DNA of 64,000 bases from Flavobacteriales bacterium UBA6057. GTDB taxonomy: Bacteria; Bacteroidota; Bacteroidia; Flavobacteriales_G; Salibacteraceae. The notes beneath the pieces are model-generated. The model did no database searches and was not told the origin of the DNA. It was given only the letters and a program-made list of their open reading frames with translations. The position numbers and the translations under genes are program-made. The DNA lies in assembly GCA_002428995.1 (NCBI GenBank), contig DIYJ01000017.1, positions 124,001 through 188,000 of the forward strand, in the 5' to 3' direction. Every line of letters starts with the position of its first letter. The stretch's first letter is position 1. This document shows positions 51,168 through 59,526 of this stretch, in pieces.

Positions 51168-51212
51168 GAGTCGGCAGTTTTGGAAGCGAAACTGCGATCA
51201 AGTCAATAGGAT

Positions 51213-51255
51213 TGGATGATCAGATAATCAGACAATTAGAAGATCAGATGATGAA
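51213..51255. repeat. GAT/ATC-rich repeat unit, relative of 41764-41894
   Basis: Contains near-repeats such as GATGATCAGATAATCAGA and ATTAGAAGATCAGATGATGA, similar in composition and phasing to the arms of the inverted repeat at 41764-41894. Confidence 0.5.
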
Positions 51256-51334
51256 ATATAAGGTGGACTTGAGATGGCCTTCTTCTTTTTATGGGCACCA
51301 GATCGAAGAGAAATTGTGTGTTGGCTTTGCGCAG

Positions 51335-51393
51335 CGATTTAGTGTTTGAAGGTCGCGCAGCGCGCGATCGAGTTTAAATCGCAGCAAGCATAA
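51335..51393. repeat. Inverted repeat with GC-rich centre
   Basis: CGATTTA on the left pairs with TAAATCG on the right, around a centre with repeated GCGC (GTCGCGCAGCGCGCGATC). No adjacent T-run identifies it as a terminator. Confidence 0.4.
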
Positions 51394-51443
51394 ATTTCGA
51401 TTCGCCATCTGGTCACAAAAAGATGACAGCCTTGACTTTTGCT

Positions 51444-51467
51444 CTACTTTGTGTCAAGACAAAGTAG
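51444..51467. repeat. Short palindromic intergenic repeat (CTACTTTG...CAAAGTAG)
   Basis: An eight-base stem around TGTCAAGA. I recall similar hairpins, with a TGTCAAGACA core flanked by T- and A-rich arms, scattered between genes in many Bacteroidota genomes, so it is probably one copy of a dispersed family. Confidence 0.5.
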
Positions 51468-51545
51468 AAGGAGCGCCAGAACCGATAATTCCTCTCCAAC
51501 TAAGGGTCAAGGTAAATAAGCCTATGACCTTTCAGATAATTAGGC

Positions 51546-52445
51546 TCATTGAATCTTCCAAAGCATCACTGCTCTGTCATCTCCACATGTTGCCAGCAGG
51601 TTTTCATCTTCCAGCCAACAGGCTGCATTCACTGAGTTCAAGTGGCCTCCGTAGGTTTTGCGATCGATGCGCACAGGTTGGTTAATGTCATTCGCGTCCC
51701 AGACCTTGACCGTTTTATCTCTGCTCACAGTTACCAGCCACTTTCCGTTCGGGCTTAGCAAGGTTTCATACAGCGCGAAATTGTGTGCAGGAATCTCTCG
51801 AATCAACGACCATCCATCCTGCCGGTTCCAAATCCTGAGGTAGGCGTCTTTGCCTCCGGTTATCAAATTCCCATCCGGTAGGAAACAAGCGGTATTCGCA
51901 CTTTCGTCATGTGCCTTCCATCTACTGATTTCCCGATGGCCTGATGTTTCCAATACACTCATAAAACCATCTCCACAAGCGACTGCCAATAAATCAGCAC
52001 TTTGATCCAACGCAACACGCCTGATCTTGGATTCTGTAAGTTGGAGGTTCCATAACAGGTCCAGGCTGTCCAGACTCCAAACAGAGAGTCTTCCATCTCC
52101 TCCAGCGGCATACAGGTGAGTATCGGATTTGTGAAGGAAAAAAATACCAGCCTCGTGTAGCTTGAGGTGACGCAACTCGGTGCGTTCGTCCAAGTCTATC
52201 TGATGAATACCACCGCTGATGGTTCCTATGAATAGCGTCCTTTCATGACGCAGCAATGAATAGACTGTATGCTCCGTTCGAATTGCAAAAGCATTGGTTT
52301 CCAGGTTATTCAGGTTCCATTCGGCCACTACTTTATCAGCCCCTGCACTGAAAAGTGTGTCGCGTTCTCGTCCAGGCGCCAGCGCATACAATGCGGCACT
52401 ATGAGCGGTAAGCTCTGCGTGTTTTTTGACCGTTGGCAGGCTCAC
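51546..52445 (-). CDS. WD40 repeat protein
   Basis: A 299-residue cytosolic WD40-like beta-propeller without signal peptide. Blades end in W-N/S or similar dipeptides: TLFSAGADKVVAEWN, LYAAGGDGRLSVWS, NLITGGKDAYLRIWN, WLVTVSRDKTVKVWD and LLATCGDDRAVMLWK, giving about six or seven blades. It starts at GTG 52445, overlapping the stop of the pterin dehydratase gene by three bases, so the two are translationally coupled. Partner and function are unknown. Confidence 0.85.
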   Translation of the reverse strand: MSLPTVKKHAELTAHSAALYALAPGRERDTLFSAGADKVVAEWNLNNLETNAFAIRTEHTVYSLLRHERTLFIGTISGGIHQIDLDERTELRHLKLHEAGIFFLHKSDTHLYAAGGDGRLSVWSLDSLDLLWNLQLTESKIRRVALDQSADLLAVACGDGFMSVLETSGHREISRWKAHDESANTACFLPDGNLITGGKDAYLRIWNRQDGWSLIREIPAHNFALYETLLSPNGKWLVTVSRDKTVKVWDANDINQPVRIDRKTYGGHLNSVNAACWLEDENLLATCGDDRAVMLWKIQ

Positions 52446-52681
52446 AGTTCGTCAATCGCAGCTGCCAGAGCTCTGTCATAGTCTGTAACCACATCTCCTG
52501 CATCGTGTGTGGAGAGGCGAATGGTCACCTTGTTGTACACATTGCTCCATTCCGGGTGATGATTCTGCTTCTCAGCGAGAATAGCCACTTTGGACATGAA
52601 TCCCCATGCTTCCACGAAGTTTGAGAATTCGAAAACCCGCTCCAGGTACGTTTTGCCGTCTGCTGTATGCTCGTTCCACAT
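52442..52681 (-). CDS. 4a-hydroxytetrahydrobiopterin dehydratase
   Basis: A 79-residue pterin-4a-carbinolamine dehydratase, which regenerates pterin cofactors after aromatic hydroxylation. The family signature AEKQNHHPEWSNVYNKVTIRLSTHDAGDVV holds the catalytic HH-P, and FEFSNFVEAWGFMSKVA precedes it. It is on the short side but complete. It sits 27 bases after the thioesterase gene and overlaps the WD40 gene start, an unusual pairing. No phenylalanine hydroxylase gene is in the window. Confidence 0.92.
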   Translation of the reverse strand: MWNEHTADGKTYLERVFEFSNFVEAWGFMSKVAILAEKQNHHPEWSNVYNKVTIRLSTHDAGDVVTDYDRALAAAIDEL

Positions 52682-52708
52682 AACTTGATCATTCAGTGCC
52701 TCAAAGGC

Positions 52709-53149
52709 TTATTTATTCAGTTGCTCTTTCTTGACCACGGCCATTGTTAGTCGGCTGATGCATACCAGCTTTTCATTTTCATCATGAATCTCGATGGACC
52801 ACACCTGCGAACTTCTTCCGCGATGGATGGGACGCGCTGTTCCTGTGACTCGACCTTTGGTTGCAGGTCTTAGATGATTGGCATTCACTTCCATACCAAC
52901 GCAATAGAATTTTGAGCTATCCACAGAGAGATGAGCTGCGATGCTTCCAAGACTCTCCGCAAGGCTCACGGAGGCCCCTCCGTGCAAAATCCCATAAGGT
53001 TGGACCGTGCGATGGTCCACCGGCATATCACCCCTGAGGTAATCATCACCCAACTCTGTGACGCAGATGTCTAGAGCCTCCAACAGGGTTCCTTTCTGCA
53101 TTTTATCGGCTTGTTCCACCGTGATGTTTTCATCAAACCAGATGCGCAT
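52709..53149 (-). CDS. PaaI-like hotdog thioesterase (MenI-like)
   Basis: A 146-residue hotdog-fold acyl-CoA thioesterase. VDHRTVQPYGILHGGASVSLAESLGSIAA is the catalytic signature, in which the Glu of LAES acts as base and the HGG backbone forms the oxyanion hole, as in 1,4-dihydroxy-2-naphthoyl-CoA hydrolase (YdiI/MenI). The substrate may be that menaquinone intermediate or another acyl-CoA. It is the first gene of a minus-strand operon and diverges from ispE with 43 bases between starts. Confidence 0.9.
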   Translation of the reverse strand: MRIWFDENITVEQADKMQKGTLLEALDICVTELGDDYLRGDMPVDHRTVQPYGILHGGASVSLAESLGSIAAHLSVDSSKFYCVGMEVNANHLRPATKGRVTGTARPIHRGRSSQVWSIEIHDENEKLVCISRLTMAVVKKEQLNK

Positions 53150-53192
53150 GGGTCAAATTTTGAACAAAGAAAATTGAATCTTCGCGACCGAC

Positions 53193-54017
53193 ATGATCCT
53201 TTTTCCGAACGTTAAGATAAACCTGGGACTCTTTGTAACCGGAAAGCGCAGCGATGGCTATCACAGCATCGAAAGCCTCTTCATTCCCGTCCCCTGGAAG
53301 GAAGCCTTGGAGGTTGTTCCTATGAGTGGGGATTCCGGAGAAGAATTCAGATTGATCTGTCATGGAGCGGAGATTGATGGTGATCTGGAAGACAACATTA
53401 TTACCAAAGTGTTCAGGAAACTGAAGACTATTCGAAGTGTCCCTCCGCTCGAAGTACATCTTCTCAAGCGCTTACCCATGGGTGCTGGCTTAGGTGGTGG
53501 AAGTGCGGATGCAGCTTTTGCATTGCGCGCCATGAACAATTTTCTCGATGATCCGCTCTCAGATTCGGAAGCAGAGTCGGTCCTGGCGTCTGTTGGTAGC
53601 GATTGTCCCTTTTTCTGGAGGAATCGCCCCATGTTCGTTTCGGGCAGGGGAGAGGTGATGGAAGAAACGGATTTCAATCTTGGGGGTTATCATGTAGTCC
53701 TGGTGAATCCGGGAATTCACATTTCCACCAAAGAAGCCTATGCCGGAGTTCACATTGACCCAGCTCCGGGCATTGATTTGCGTACGCTGTCAAGCCTCCC
53801 GATCGAGCAATGGAAAGAGCATGTTTACAATGCCTTTGAACCCGGAATCTTCGAAAGTCATGCTGAGATTGAAGCACTTAAAACAGAGATGTACGATCAG
53901 GGAGCGGAATATGCGTCCATGACGGGAAGTGGTTCAACGGTCTATGGGATTTTTCGTGAAGAACCTGATATCCCAGAGAAGTGGAAGTCTCAGCAGCATT
54001 GGGTTGGAAAACTCTGA
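53193..54017 (+). CDS. ispE: 4-diphosphocytidyl-2-C-methyl-D-erythritol kinase
   Basis: A 274-residue GHMP-family kinase of the MEP isoprenoid pathway, phosphorylating CDP-ME. NVKINLGLFVTGKRSDGYHSIESLF opens the protein, PMGAGLGGGSADAAFAL (95-111) is the ATP-binding GHMP motif, and YASMTGSGSTVYGIF the C-terminal motif. The length (274) fits the family. It is tail to tail with the SRPBCC gene, only one base between stop codons. A MEP-pathway enzyme is consistent with menaquinone and other isoprenoid needs. Confidence 0.96.
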   Translation: MILFPNVKINLGLFVTGKRSDGYHSIESLFIPVPWKEALEVVPMSGDSGEEFRLICHGAEIDGDLEDNIITKVFRKLKTIRSVPPLEVHLLKRLPMGAGLGGGSADAAFALRAMNNFLDDPLSDSEAESVLASVGSDCPFFWRNRPMFVSGRGEVMEETDFNLGGYHVVLVNPGIHISTKEAYAGVHIDPAPGIDLRTLSSLPIEQWKEHVYNAFEPGIFESHAEIEALKTEMYDQGAEYASMTGSGSTVYGIFREEPDIPEKWKSQQHWVGKL

Positions 54018-54018
54018 T

Positions 54019-54597
54019 TCAGGGACGATTCTCAGAACCTGAAAGAAGTCCTTGACCAGGATTTTCGGAAACTTCTTTGAGATTCGCTAATCCGGACTCA
54101 AACATCTCACCGACAAAACCATCCATGACCACGCCCATCAACGGGCCAACGATTACGGGTTCTCCGATGTCTGCATGCATGGTCCATTGCACCTCTGTCA
54201 AGCCGTCTCTCTTTTCGGTAAACAGCCATTCACCCGTGCCACTGCCCATATCGCCAAATTCCAATTGGGTAGTTACTCTTCGGTGAGGTTCGCTGTTCAC
54301 GATTTCCATGCAGCCAGAGCCAATTCGCTGATGATTACTGTCCCAGCAATACCGCTGGCCTAAGCCACTCTCTCCTTTGAAATTGTCCGCCTGGAAAAGA
54401 TTGGGGTCAAGATCAAGCCAGGGCGACCAGGAAGCCCACGCACGTAAATCGTTCACATGTTCAAAAATGGTGGAGGCAGGAGCGTCAATGGTCACCGAAC
54501 GATTGATGGTAACATTCTTGGGAAGTGCGATTCCCAAAACGATGACAACGAGCAGAAGAACAATGATCACGGAACCGATGGCCTTCAGTGCTTTCAT
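54019..54597 (-). CDS. SRPBCC family protein with N-terminal membrane anchor
   Basis: A 192-residue protein with an N-terminal hydrophobic segment (SVIIVLLLVVIVLGIALP) and a START-like SRPBCC (polyketide cyclase) domain: INRSVTIDAPASTIFEHVNDLRAWASWSPWLDLDPN, then RVTTQLEFGDMGSGTGEWLFTEKRDGLTEVQWTMHADIG. The fold binds small hydrophobic ligands; function is unknown. The family is common in Bacteroidota. A promoter box is present upstream. Confidence 0.9.
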   Translation of the reverse strand: MKALKAIGSVIIVLLLVVIVLGIALPKNVTINRSVTIDAPASTIFEHVNDLRAWASWSPWLDLDPNLFQADNFKGESGLGQRYCWDSNHQRIGSGCMEIVNSEPHRRVTTQLEFGDMGSGTGEWLFTEKRDGLTEVQWTMHADIGEPVIVGPLMGVVMDGFVGEMFESGLANLKEVSENPGQGLLSGSENRP

Positions 54598-54620
54598 GAT
54601 TGGATTTTTGAACGCTAGCC

Positions 54621-54628
54621 CAAAAATA
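54621..54628 (-). promoter_or_regulatory. -7 promoter box (TATTTTTG) of the SRPBCC gene
   Basis: Exact TAnnTTTG on the minus strand, 23 bases before the ATG at 54597. Confidence 0.5.
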
Positions 54629-54686
54629 CCGCGCTATCCTCTCTGAAAAACTCAAAGAAGATTCATTATCAACGTGTTACGGTGAA

Positions 54687-56123
54687 TTACGCCTCTGCCT
54701 TCTCCGCGGGTTGCGACTTTCCCTCTTTCACGAAGAGTTCATTGTCCTTGATCATCTTACCAACAATCGTTGGAACCATCGATTCCCAACCCTCTTCCTG
54801 ATCCTTGATCATCTTCAATACGTTATCCGAGAAGATGTGAAGGATGTCTTCATTGGAGCATTGAATCTGCTCGATTTTTCCGGAGTCTTTCAGGTAGTTG
54901 AGCAAGTGCATCAGTTCCGGTGACTCCAATTCGATGTTTTCAAGGGTGCGCATGGGAGCTCCGTTCTCGCCCAAAGCCGGATAAACATAGAGCTTCACAT
55001 TGCGGCCAAACAGGATGCCGTAGGCTTCAAGTAAGCGACCTTTCAGACGATCGTAGTACTTGTCTTCGAAAATCTGCTTCAGGTTGTCGATTCCGAGAAT
55101 GACACCCAGCTTACGGTTTCGTACAGAATCAGATAAGTATGAAACAAGCGTGTAGTACTTCTGGTAGTTGGAGATGATCACCGAATAGCCCAGGCTTCCG
55201 ATGATGTCTACCCGATCGAGGAAGTCCTTCTCATCGATCTTTCCTTCGGCACTCAAGTCTTTCAGCGTAAGTTCAAACAACACCTGGATGCGGTCAATGT
55301 CTACATCCTCGTCTTTTCGAAACTCTTGAAGGCCCATTTTCAGCATGTCAAGGTTCACATGCGTGAGCGGACGGAAACGACCGCGCAGAACCAGGATGTT
55401 CTTTTTGTATAGTGCTTGTGAGGCCTGCAATACATTGCCATCAGGACCGAACATGGCCGAGTCCGTCAAGCCATTCTTCACCAGCAACATGCTCATCAAT
55501 CGGTTGTCGATGTGTTCAAAATCTGGTCCCGTGATGCGCACCATGTCGATGTCTACACGACCCTGACCGAGCCCATCAACCAAGCTGTTGATGAAGAGTT
55601 CAGGATCCTGATTGTAGTAATAAAGCCCATAAATCAGGTTGATTCCCACACGACCGAGTGCTTTCTGCTGCATGAGCCCATCGTTGTCTTTCATGATCAC
55701 ATGGATCACACAATCGTTAGGCGGAGTTTCGGGAGTGAGCTGAAAGCGAACTCCCAGCCAGCCATGACCTCGGTTGGTCTTATAATAGTTCAGAACCTCC
55801 ACCGTGTTGGCGAAGGAGAAAAACATCGTTTCCTTCTTGCGGTGGGCGAGCTTGGAGGAAAGGTTGGAAAACTCCTTGTCCAGCATTGTCATCAGACGAG
55901 GCTCGGCCACATACTTCTTGCTCTCTCCGTAAACAGAGTCTGAGATCTTCATGTCATACGCTGACGTAGTCAACGCGATTGTTCCTGAGGCTCCACCGGC
56001 TGCGAAGAAATTGGCCGATACTTCCTGCCCTGCACCGATCTCTGCAAACGATCCATAAATCCGGGGGTCGAGGTTGATCCTCAAAGCTTTCTCCCGTGTT
56101 CCGATCTGTCTGTACTCGCTCAT
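54687..56123 (-). CDS. Conserved uncharacterised protein (478 residues)
   Basis: A 478-residue cytosolic protein of a family I recognise from many Bacteroidota, starting MSEYRQIGTREKALRINLDPRIYGSFAEIGAGQEVSANFF. Further conserved stretches are GGASGTIALTTSAYDMKISDSVYG, FFSFANTVEVLNYYKTNRGHGWLGVRFQL, and VILGIDNLKQIFEDKYYDRLKGRLLEAYGILFGRNVKLYVYP. I recall homologues carrying inconsistent names, such as nicotinate-nucleotide adenylyltransferase or TonB-dependent receptor; the lack of a signal peptide and barrel excludes the latter and no nucleotidyltransferase motif supports the former. A Rossmann-like or other alpha/beta fold is possible. Function unknown. Confidence 0.85.
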   Translation of the reverse strand: MSEYRQIGTREKALRINLDPRIYGSFAEIGAGQEVSANFFAAGGASGTIALTTSAYDMKISDSVYGESKKYVAEPRLMTMLDKEFSNLSSKLAHRKKETMFFSFANTVEVLNYYKTNRGHGWLGVRFQLTPETPPNDCVIHVIMKDNDGLMQQKALGRVGINLIYGLYYYNQDPELFINSLVDGLGQGRVDIDMVRITGPDFEHIDNRLMSMLLVKNGLTDSAMFGPDGNVLQASQALYKKNILVLRGRFRPLTHVNLDMLKMGLQEFRKDEDVDIDRIQVLFELTLKDLSAEGKIDEKDFLDRVDIIGSLGYSVIISNYQKYYTLVSYLSDSVRNRKLGVILGIDNLKQIFEDKYYDRLKGRLLEAYGILFGRNVKLYVYPALGENGAPMRTLENIELESPELMHLLNYLKDSGKIEQIQCSNEDILHIFSDNVLKMIKDQEEGWESMVPTIVGKMIKDNELFVKEGKSQPAEKAEA

Positions 56124-56142
56124 GGTTCCTTGATCTTTAAAT

Positions 56143-56150
56143 CAAACGTA
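56143..56150 (-). promoter_or_regulatory. -7 promoter box (TACGTTTG) of the 478-residue gene
   Basis: Exact TAnnTTTG on the minus strand, 19 bases before the ATG at 56123. Confidence 0.5.
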
Positions 56151-56339
56151 AAGGGATTGCATCAGAACCCCTTGGTTTTTCGACAAAGGTGTAGCCTGAC
56201 GCGATAGGCGTAGGTTTCTCTATCGTTAAATCTTAAATGAACAATGTGGAATACTTTTAAAAACGCTGCGGAGTGCAGCAGATTGTGCATCTCATTCTAC
56301 ATGAAACCCCAATCCTGCAAAGCGCAGAATTGTGCGACC

Positions 56340-56347
56340 TAACTTTG
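56340..56347 (+). promoter_or_regulatory. -7 promoter box (TAACTTTG) of csaA
   Basis: Exact TAnnTTTG, 17 bases before the csaA ATG at 56365. Confidence 0.5.
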
Positions 56348-56364
56348 CACATCACACCCGGATC

Positions 56365-56703
56365 ATGAAAGAACAAGCTCCATTTGATCATTTTGCATCG
56401 CTCGATGTTCGCATTGGTACAATCACCAAAGCCGAAGTTTTTGACAAAGCCCGAAAACCTGCCTATAAACTCTGGATAGATTTTGGTCCCGAGGTAGGCA
56501 TGAGAAAGAGCAGCGCTCAGATCACCGAGGTTTATGAGGTTGAAGCATTGGTGGGAAAGCAAGTGGTCGCGGTGCTGAACTTTGGCGAAAAGCAGATTGC
56601 CGATTTCATGAGTCAGTGTTTGGTCTTGGGTACTTACACTGACAAAGGAGTTGTGCTGCTGAAGCCAGATGTAGAGGTCGTAAATGGAAGCGAAATAGGA
56701 TGA
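56365..56703 (+). CDS. csaA: CsaA-type tRNA-binding-domain chaperone
   Basis: A 112-residue OB-fold protein of the CsaA family, dimeric proteins with export-related chaperone activity and a tRNA-binding fold like that of methionyl- and phenylalanyl-tRNA synthetases. FDHFASLDVRIGTITKAEVFDKARKPAYKLWIDFG and MRKSSAQITEVYEVEALVGKQVVAVLNFGEKQIADFMSQCLVLG are the family pattern. ATG 56365 is fixed by the family start (MKEQAPFDHF). Its stop overlaps the thioredoxin-like gene start by four bases. Confidence 0.93.
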   Translation: MKEQAPFDHFASLDVRIGTITKAEVFDKARKPAYKLWIDFGPEVGMRKSSAQITEVYEVEALVGKQVVAVLNFGEKQIADFMSQCLVLGTYTDKGVVLLKPDVEVVNGSEIG

Positions 56704-57281
56704 TGGATAAACTCAAAGAATACTGGCGTAAGCCCGCTGTGAAAAATCTCGTTTTTCTGGCTTTTTTGGCGGTGGCTTATTTCACCGACTTCCCAAAATG
56801 GATCAACGTGCAGGTGAGGTCTGTTACGCTGTCACAACCTGACATCACACCCGCTAACGAGCGAAAGCAAGTGTTTGTAAGTGATGCCGAATTACTGAAT
56901 GCTCAGGGAGAAAGTGTTCGCCTGAGCGCCTACAAGGGACAGCCGATGCTGGTTAATTTCTGGGCCTCCTGGTGTGTTCCTTGTCTGGCGGAGTTTCCCT
57001 CGCTCGAAGAGCTGGAAACGGAGCTGGGTGATCAGGTGGCTTTCCTTTATGTCACAAACGAAAACCAGGAAGCCTTCGATCAGTTTTTGGCTGACCGGCC
57101 TGAGCGCTCCAGTTTTTACAGGCAGCTGACGCGCATGCCGGCTCCTTTTGAGCATCAAGCTATTCCTGCCACCTTCCTTCTCAATGCGGATGGAGAAGTT
57201 GTATACAGCAAGTTTGGTGCTGCGAAGTGGTCCTCTGAGGAAACAGTAGCAGAGATTAAGCGCCTGTTAGAGCTTCCTTAG
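56700..57281 (+). CDS. Membrane-anchored TlpA-like thioredoxin
   Basis: A 193-residue thioredoxin-fold protein with an N-terminal membrane anchor (about 15-30) and an extracytoplasmic redox domain. NFWASWCVPCLAEFP contains the CxxC site (Cys92 and Cys95), and the surrounding LSAYKGQPMLVNFWASWC pattern fits TlpA/ResA-type disulfide reductases used in cytochrome c maturation or other periplasmic thiol reduction. ATG 56700 overlaps the csaA stop by four bases; ATG 56703 is an alternative. No cytochrome c genes are nearby. Confidence 0.9.
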   Translation: MMDKLKEYWRKPAVKNLVFLAFLAVAYFTDFPKWINVQVRSVTLSQPDITPANERKQVFVSDAELLNAQGESVRLSAYKGQPMLVNFWASWCVPCLAEFPSLEELETELGDQVAFLYVTNENQEAFDQFLADRPERSSFYRQLTRMPAPFEHQAIPATFLLNADGEVVYSKFGAAKWSSEETVAEIKRLLELP

Positions 57282-57325
57282 CGTAGAATGATACCGTTTA
57301 CGGTTGGCGGAGCAACTGGGTGCGA

Positions 57326-59515
57326 TCAGTCGCCTATCCGCATGTCCACGTAGTCAAAGACTTTTTGGATCAGGTGAATGCGATCCTTTCCGCGGACGTT
57401 GTGGGGATGTCCGGGATAAATGAAGTAATCCAACTGAACACCTTCATCTACACAAGCCTTTACCAATGCCTGACTGTGTTGCCAAAGTACCACATCATCT
57501 ACGGTACCGTGGATGACCAGCAATGGCTTCTTCAGTTTTGATGCTTTATCCACCAGGTTCGATTGTGCATAACCTTCCGGATTCGCTTCTGGAGTATCCA
57601 TGTAGCGCTCGGTGTACATGACTTCATACATGCTCCAGTCGCATACCGGGCCGCCAGCCACTCCTGCCTGGAAGAGTTCAGGCCATGACTGCATCATGTT
57701 GATGGTCATGAATCCTCCGTAGCTCCAGCCATGGATAGCCATTCGATCTTTGTCAATCCAGGGTTTACTGGTCATGTAATCGATTCCCGTTTTCTGATCG
57801 ATCATTTCCAGCTGGCCGAGTTGACGAAACGTCTTTTGTTCAAATTCCAATCCCCGATTGCCTGAACCTCGGTTGTCGATGGTCGCAACAATGTAACCTT
57901 GTTCTGCCATCCAATACATCCAGAGCGGAGCACCGGAGAGCCAACTGTTGGTGACCAATTGAGCGTGAGGTCCTCCATATACATACCAGAGCATGGGATA
58001 CTTTTTGGAAGGATCGAAATCGCTCGGCTTGATGATACGCCCATACAGCACATCGTCATTTCCACTCATCGTTTCAAACAACTCTACACTTCCGATGGTA
58101 TGCTCTTTCAATGGGTTTTCTGACGTGTGAACTTCCCGCAATTGCTTGCCAGTAGCCGCGTGTAAAGTGGTTGTATGCGGAACATCGATGGAAGAGAAGT
58201 GCCTCAGAATGTGACGCCCATCCGCAGCCAATTGAGCGGAGTGAGTTCCCAGCGTAGAGTCGAGCATCATGTTTCCGCCCAATTCAAAGTCCACCATGTA
58301 GATGAATCGGTGCAAGCCATTCCGCTTTCGGTCCTGAAACTTCACACGATTGAATGTCTGCCCGGTGCCTCTTACAAAGAGGTAATTTCCGGTGTAATCA
58401 AAGCCAAGGATTTGCTGCGCTTCCCAATCTCCGCTGGTGACAGCCGCTAACATCCGCCCATCCGTGCTGTAGCGATACAGATGCTGATATCCTGTTCGCT
58501 CGCTGAACCAGAGAAACTCATCCGGATTGTCAGGCAGGAACCATAGGGAATGCTCGGGCTCCACATACTTCTCATGACCTTCGGCCAGCACGGTCTTCTC
58601 AAAGGTTCCGCTGGTGGCATTGTAGCGATTCAGCTTCAGGTTGTTCTGATCGCGGTTTAATACCGCCACATAGATGTCTTTTGAGTCCGGAGCCCATGTT
58701 ACGCAGGTGAGGTACTGATCCTTGGGGCCGTCAATTTTGAGATAGTTCAACCCTGCCTTTCCAACGTGGTAAACCCCAAGTGTGACGTGGTGGCTTTTGC
58801 GCCCCGACATGGGATATTTGATGTTGTTCACTTCAGCAGGAACGGCAGCTGTATTCACCAAAGGGTAGTTTTCCACCATGGTTTCATCCTTTCGGTAGAA
58901 AGCCAGCCGTTCGCCATCCGGAGACCAGAAGAGTCCTTCGGTAATTCCAAATTCATAGCGATGAACCGCACTTCCGTATACAATCCCTTCACCACCATCA
59001 GAGGTTACCTGCACTTCCTGACCGCCAGCTAACTGAACGTAGAGATTATGGTCTTTTACATAGGCACAGCGATCATGGTTATTGCTGTAAGCTATGTGTT
59101 CTGCTCCCTCTGGGAATTCGAAGAGTCTCTTGCCAGATTTGGAAACCGTATTGAACTGGTAGAACACCTTTCCTGAGCGGAAAAGAACAGATCCGCCCTT
59201 TGCGAATTGAATGCGAGGCATTCTCTTCACCGTAATGTCCGGCAGCGCTGTTTTAAGATCTGAAAGGGTGAAGAGCATGGAAACACTTCCCGTTTCCACA
59301 TCTGCGCTCACGAAGGTGGGCTCACCGTCTTTGTCAATAACGTAGGCATAATGGCTGCCATCGGGCATCCATTGAAGCTGGTTCAGTCGCTCGGGAACCA
59401 AGTTGTTGGCAGACGCCAATATTGCTTCTTCCAGGCTTAATGCCTTTTGAGCTTGGAGCGAAGAACAGAGGAGAAGTAAAAAGAGGAGTGGAGAAATCCT
59501 GAAGACCGAGTGCAT
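57326..59515 (-). CDS. S9 family prolyl oligopeptidase (DPP IV-like)
   Basis: A 729-residue secreted serine peptidase. A signal peptide (MHSVFRISPLLFLLLLCSSLQAQ) leads to a beta-propeller (about 30-480) with DGSHYAYVIDKDGEPTFVS and RYEFGITEGLFWSPDGERLAFYRKDE, where the Glu of RYEFG-like motifs binds the substrate amino terminus in dipeptidyl peptidase IV. The alpha/beta-hydrolase domain has YVYGGPHAQ, GWSYGG with catalytic Ser598, DDVVLWQ with the Asp and YPGHPHNV with the His. It should cleave dipeptides or tripeptides from peptide amino termini after Pro. ATG 59515 is chosen for the signal peptide. Confidence 0.93.
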   Translation of the reverse strand: MHSVFRISPLLFLLLLCSSLQAQKALSLEEAILASANNLVPERLNQLQWMPDGSHYAYVIDKDGEPTFVSADVETGSVSMLFTLSDLKTALPDITVKRMPRIQFAKGGSVLFRSGKVFYQFNTVSKSGKRLFEFPEGAEHIAYSNNHDRCAYVKDHNLYVQLAGGQEVQVTSDGGEGIVYGSAVHRYEFGITEGLFWSPDGERLAFYRKDETMVENYPLVNTAAVPAEVNNIKYPMSGRKSHHVTLGVYHVGKAGLNYLKIDGPKDQYLTCVTWAPDSKDIYVAVLNRDQNNLKLNRYNATSGTFEKTVLAEGHEKYVEPEHSLWFLPDNPDEFLWFSERTGYQHLYRYSTDGRMLAAVTSGDWEAQQILGFDYTGNYLFVRGTGQTFNRVKFQDRKRNGLHRFIYMVDFELGGNMMLDSTLGTHSAQLAADGRHILRHFSSIDVPHTTTLHAATGKQLREVHTSENPLKEHTIGSVELFETMSGNDDVLYGRIIKPSDFDPSKKYPMLWYVYGGPHAQLVTNSWLSGAPLWMYWMAEQGYIVATIDNRGSGNRGLEFEQKTFRQLGQLEMIDQKTGIDYMTSKPWIDKDRMAIHGWSYGGFMTINMMQSWPELFQAGVAGGPVCDWSMYEVMYTERYMDTPEANPEGYAQSNLVDKASKLKKPLLVIHGTVDDVVLWQHSQALVKACVDEGVQLDYFIYPGHPHNVRGKDRIHLIQKVFDYVDMRIGD

Positions 59516-59526
59516 GTAAAACCGAA

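Larger units (their letters stand above)
51168..51545. other. 378-base intergenic region with repeat elements
   Basis: I see no gene here. It holds a GAT/ATC-rich repeat at 51213-51255, a nested GC-rich inverted repeat at about 51335-51393, and a short hairpin at 51444-51467 embedded in a sequence type common between Bacteroidota genes. Confidence 0.6.

Noticed and set aside
56257..56562. Minus-strand reading frame opposite csaA
   Set aside because: It is antisense to the conserved csaA domain and shares no features with a real gene.
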